64,000 nucleotides of DNA, from the NCBI RefSeq assembly GCF_000348985.1, contig NC_035926.1:62001-126000 (forward strand), in the 5' to 3' direction. The notes beneath the pieces were generated by a model. It was not told the origin of the DNA and did not search any database. It worked only from the letters and a program-made list of their open reading frames with translations. The position numbers and the translations under genes are program-made. Each line of letters begins with the position of its first letter. Position 1 is the first letter of the stretch. Shown one piece after another: positions 60,876-64,000 of this stretch. Source of the stretch: Huiozyma naganishii CBS 8797 (taxonomy: Eukaryota > Ascomycota > Saccharomycetes > Saccharomycetales > Saccharomycetaceae).

Positions 60876-62795
60876 TCAGTTGAAGAGCTGTCGGCAGTTT
60901 CTTGCAATTGTTCTCGCCTCCTCAATCTCTTGTGATGTTCCATTGGATATTCTTTTGGCGTAATCGTAGGCCTCTTGGTAGTTGTGCATTCTCATTTCGT
61001 ACCGAGCGAGCCATAAGCGCGCTTTCACGGTTTCGTCCGTGACGAAGCTTCCATCGCTGCTGTCCTCGAGAGCGACACATTTCAACATATTTTGTTTGCA
61101 GCTTTCTATGTCTAATATTAGTTCGTATTGTTCTGCCATCCTGAACAGCAGTAGTACATCCTGGCCTGCATTAGATGAGAGTTGCAGGGCCCTTCGATAG
61201 CATTCGATGGCTTGTTCTGAGTTCTTTAATAGCCCGTAGCATTCAGCGAGTGCTTGCCACATCCTTCTATCTAGAGGTTTTAGTGTACAGGCTTTCTGGA
61301 AGTAGTACAATGAGTACAAATGCATGTCTAATACTTCATAAGCTTGCCCGAGGCCAAACCACGCTTTATAGTCCCTCTCATTAATATCAACAGCTCTCCT
61401 ATAGCATTCGATGGCCGCGTGTGAATTTTTTAGCTCCACAAATTCGTGGCCCATGAGCGTCCATGCACTTGTGGACTTTTTGTTCAAAACCAGGGCTCTC
61501 CGAAAGTACATGATTGACTTTTCGTGTTCTTGTCTGGCGCTGTAGTAATTTGCAACAATACAACAGGTTTCCGGCCGAAACCTATCAACATGAGACACAT
61601 ATTGTGCCAGGTACGCCAATTTTGAGTGTTTTTGCATCACGTAGAGAATATTTGAATATATGTCCAGATCTTCCAAGCGGTAGGGATCACACTTGAATAT
61701 GTTATCAAAAATGTTCTCTGCCACACTGTAATCCATATAGTTATAGTTCATTATGGCACTTTGGGATTTCAGATAAGTGAAATTTGGTAGCAGGATGAGC
61801 AAGTTCTCCAATATGAAGAAAAATTCGTCGACGGATCCGCTATAATTGAATTCCTGTAATAAAGCCAGTTTGAAGAATTGAAGCATGATGTTGTTCTCCG
61901 GTACATTTTGAGAGACCGGTTCGTCCCCTTTTATTATAAACTTTTCGTTTAAGTGTCTCAATATCAGTGAAGATTCATCTGGACGCGTTATACAGTCTAG
62001 TAATTCGAGCCAGCAAGTCCAATTGAAGGTGTAATAGCTAAGCGATTCTAGGAATGCAGACAGCGCATGAGATTTGTTTCCTTGTCGATTGAGTAAAACA
62101 CCTTTTAAATAATGCAATAAAGCCAATCCAAGCGTGTTTGCGGACCTCTGATCCAATTTCTTCAAGTAAACCCTTAATTCGTTGAGTATTATCGCCAAGC
62201 TTGTCTGCTGTCCGGTTTCTGAAGTGAAAACTCCTTCAGATTGCTTCTGTGTATTGTCTTGTAGAAAATTGCTACCCAATAGGTGTTTTTCACTTAGTTC
62301 TTTTTCGCTCTTCTTGTCGGGTTTGCCGGTCATCAAAACATTTTCAGTGGATTCTCTTGTTTTCTTGTCCCAGGACAGGTATTCACTATAGAACTGCAAA
62401 AACTTCAACCTCGGTTCTTCAGCATCTCTTAAGAAAAAGACACATCTGTCAAACTCTTTGCAGTCAAAGAGCGTAGAAATAAACAAATAGAGGTCATATT
62501 CACTTTCTGTTAGACCCATATATGGTCCGCTGACCTGTTCCGCGGGTACCTGGGGCGAGCTTGGGATCGCCATATTAATTCTATTCCTCAATGGAGAATC
62601 ATTGTCCTGTGTCGTAGAGCTATCCGCGGCGTTCGTATCTATGGTAACGTTGGTGAGTCCGTGTAGCGCTTCCGCGGACCATTTCGCCGACTTGTACAAT
62701 TTCCATTGAGAGAGTTCCCTTGCAGAACGCCTCAGTCCGAGTTTAACTCCTTCAAGGATTTTCAGTTGAGCTGATTCCAAAGTGTCGCCTTGCAT
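60876..62795 (-). CDS. CDC23: Anaphase-promoting complex subunit Cdc23 (Apc8)
   Basis: TPR scaffold subunit of the APC/C ubiquitin ligase that triggers anaphase. The product is 639 residues (S. cerevisiae 626). The N-terminal part carries the dimerisation region, and the C-terminal 300 residues are tandem TPR repeats, for example FRRALVLNKKSTSAWTLMGHEFVELKNSHAAIECYRRAVDINERDYKAWFGLGQAYEVLDM and the next unit ending in AIECYRRAL. Position between PRP8 and THP2 equals YHR166C. It is divergent from THP2, with 172 bases in between. Confidence 0.96.
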   Translation of the reverse strand: MQGDTLESAQLKILEGVKLGLRRSARELSQWKLYKSAKWSAEALHGLTNVTIDTNAADSSTTQDNDSPLRNRINMAIPSSPQVPAEQVSGPYMGLTESEYDLYLFISTLFDCKEFDRCVFFLRDAEEPRLKFLQFYSEYLSWDKKTRESTENVLMTGKPDKKSEKELSEKHLLGSNFLQDNTQKQSEGVFTSETGQQTSLAIILNELRVYLKKLDQRSANTLGLALLHYLKGVLLNRQGNKSHALSAFLESLSYYTFNWTCWLELLDCITRPDESSLILRHLNEKFIIKGDEPVSQNVPENNIMLQFFKLALLQEFNYSGSVDEFFFILENLLILLPNFTYLKSQSAIMNYNYMDYSVAENIFDNIFKCDPYRLEDLDIYSNILYVMQKHSKLAYLAQYVSHVDRFRPETCCIVANYYSARQEHEKSIMYFRRALVLNKKSTSAWTLMGHEFVELKNSHAAIECYRRAVDINERDYKAWFGLGQAYEVLDMHLYSLYYFQKACTLKPLDRRMWQALAECYGLLKNSEQAIECYRRALQLSSNAGQDVLLLFRMAEQYELILDIESCKQNMLKCVALEDSSDGSFVTDETVKARLWLARYEMRMHNYQEAYDYAKRISNGTSQEIEEARTIARNCRQLFN

Positions 62796-62967
62796 TGCAC
62801 TGCTCTTGTTTGAAAGTTGTTCCCTTTGTCCATCCTGTTTCTGATACTTAAATTATTGTGAGCTAGAAAATAGAATTTTTAAACATATTGGGAGGACATC
62901 TAAATAGCAGCACTGTGAAAACCAGGATTTGCATTGAACGGTACTGTAGGGTGCTGAAGGGTCCATC

Positions 62968-63756
62968 ATGAGCAGTGAGCACAGTGAAAGTGAATACTTT
63001 GATTCGCTATGTGAATTAGACCAGCATTTGCTATCGAATCACGAGTCGTTACAGAATACCTTGGATCAACTAAGCAGTCTGGTGGGAAATTTGTCCAGCT
63101 CTGATAATGCTGGCACGGACGCCGATGCTATTGGTTTGCTGGATGAACTCTCGACACAATTCGAGGACTTATTGTCCACTTCTGTTGATCTGAAGTACAA
63201 CAAGTATCATACGAGGGAGTGCCAAATTTTGCATGCCAAGAACTTACAGTCCATAAATTGGAACTTGTCGAGATCACAGTTTGGTCCAAATTTGAGGGAG
63301 TACGTCACCTATATTGAAACAATTAATAAAAACTCTTTGGAGTACTTGAATCTTTTAGGGACATACGCTGTGGATCTCGCTCGCCAGATTGAAATATCAG
63401 ACCCGAGTGTGTCGCACTTTGACATCGATGACTGGAAACCTCCAAGAAAGCTGCTGGAAATATTAGACAAGTTCCAATCTGAGGACTGTGAACCTATAAA
63501 GATTCGGGATGAACTGCAAAGCTATTTAGATAACATAAAACTATCTAGGGCGAAATTCACTCTGGAGAATAAGCACATCCTGCAAGATAAATTGGGCGTT
63601 CTGAGTAAAGAGGTTAGCTATTGGAGGAAAGAATGGGATAACATCGAGAACATGATGTTCGGTGAGGGTTCTGACTCCATGAGAAGCATGCTACAGACCG
63701 TAGATTCTCTAAGATCGAAAATAAACGATGAAAACACTGATATCGAAATGAGCTAA
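62968..63756 (+). CDS. THP2: THO complex subunit Thp2
   Basis: Subunit of the THO complex, which couples transcription elongation with mRNA packaging and limits R-loops. The product is 262 residues (S. cerevisiae 261). It is mostly alpha-helical with coiled segments: LCELDQHLLSNHESLQNTLDQLSSLVGNL near the N-terminus, KLLEILDKFQSED in the middle and VSYWRKEWDNIENMMFGE near the end. No catalytic motif is expected. Length, helical character and position after CDC23 (YHR167W) support the call; sequence recall alone would be weaker. Confidence 0.85.
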   Translation: MSSEHSESEYFDSLCELDQHLLSNHESLQNTLDQLSSLVGNLSSSDNAGTDADAIGLLDELSTQFEDLLSTSVDLKYNKYHTRECQILHAKNLQSINWNLSRSQFGPNLREYVTYIETINKNSLEYLNLLGTYAVDLARQIEISDPSVSHFDIDDWKPPRKLLEILDKFQSEDCEPIKIRDELQSYLDNIKLSRAKFTLENKHILQDKLGVLSKEVSYWRKEWDNIENMMFGEGSDSMRSMLQTVDSLRSKINDENTDIEMS

Positions 63757-63942
63757 ACCGCCACTTCGATCACGTACTAGTATTTATTATACGTAATTAG
63801 GACTCATGATCATGTATTGTAACTTTATATACAACTCTCATAAAGCGTTATTAATGACTTATAGAATACATACACTTTTGCATAACGTATCAGTTTTCGC
63901 TCTACACACTGTGTTGCAACCTGACAATAGAACACTGAGCGG

Positions 63943-64000
63943 ATGTTGCTTCGATCTCCACAAAACGCACTACCACGATGCTGCACTCGCATCTGCAGTA
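63943..64000 (+). CDS. MTG2: Probable start of Mtg2 (3' partial)
   Basis: An ATG at 63943 opens a frame that continues to the window end: MLLRSPQNALPRCCTRICS. It has three arginines and no acidic residue, as expected for a mitochondrial presequence. The next gene after THP2 in S. cerevisiae is MTG2 (YHR168W), a mitochondrial Obg-type GTPase for large-subunit assembly, on the same strand. Only 19 codons are visible, so the call is mainly from position. A second ATG at 63978 is in another frame. Confidence 0.45.
   Translation, partial: MLLRSPQNALPRCCTRICS

Noticed and set aside
1..64000. Transfer RNA genes, transposons and long terminal repeats
   Set aside because: I searched intergenic regions for B-box (GGTTCGANTCC) and LTR-like signatures and found no supportable case.

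Overview
The window is nuclear DNA from a budding yeast of the family Saccharomycetaceae. Genes are compact and intronless as far as I can see, starts are mostly ATG with short promoters, and nearly every protein is a recognisable ortholog of a Saccharomyces cerevisiae gene. CTG reads sensibly as leucine. Gene order gives the strongest clue to lineage. The left block (about 1-24.6 kb) carries the S. cerevisiae YOR348-YOR332 gene set in order (PUT4, PYK2, REV1, TYE7, RPA43, TEA1, KRE5, ALA1, MRS2, VMA4), with FUN12, which is on chromosome I in S. cerevisiae, inserted. The right block (about 25.6-64 kb) follows YHR147-YHR168 (MRPL6, IMP3, SKG6, PEX28, MTC6, SPO12, SPO16, RTT107, REC104, TDA11, PEX18/21, YAP1801, MPC2, SOL3, DNA2, PRP8, CDC23, THP2, probable start of MTG2), with BRF1, which is on the sister region YGR246C, inserted. 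Many ancestral neighbours are missing (RPA190, UBC11, LIN1, KEL1, CPD1). This mosaic fits a post-whole-genome-duplication yeast that kept different duplicate copies from S. cerevisiae, such as a Kazachstania- or Naumovozyma-like species. The genus is inference.

Layout. 0-3.7 kb: proline permease (5' truncated by the window) and a PYK2-type pyruvate kinase. 3.7-12 kb: translesion polymerase REV1, glycolytic bHLH activator TYE7, eIF5B (FUN12) and Pol I subunit RPA43. 12-24.6 kb: Zn-cluster activator TEA1, ER protein KRE5, alanyl-tRNA synthetase ALA1, mitochondrial Mg channel MRS2 and V-ATPase subunit VMA4. 24.6-25.6 kb: a gene-poor junction between the YOR and YHR blocks, with short inverted repeats and a decayed 2-hydroxyacid dehydrogenase. 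25.6-34 kb: MRPL6, a 20-N assembly gap, IMP3, SKG6, PEX28, MTC6 and the overlapping meiotic/mitotic-exit pair SPO12/SPO16. 34-43 kb: RTT107, REC104, TDA11, PEX18/21 and YAP1801. 43-64 kb: MPC2, BRF1, SOL3, DNA2, an unidentified gene, PRP8, CDC23, THP2 and the first codons of probable MTG2.

The genes do not form one pathway, as expected for a eukaryotic chromosome. Shared regulation is visible at some promoters: PAC plus RRPE elements before FUN12, RPA43 and IMP3 (ribosome biogenesis), and MluI cell-cycle boxes before SKG6/PEX28 and RTT107. I found no transposon, tRNA gene, centromere or CRISPR array, and no convincing new multi-gene system. The observations most worth checking are a probable non-AUG mitochondrial isoform of ALA1, a cysteine-to-serine change at the fourth iron-sulfur ligand position of Dna2, a perfect 50-bp palindrome before SPO16, a perfect 32-bp palindrome inside PEX28, and an unassigned protein gene between DNA2 and PRP8.
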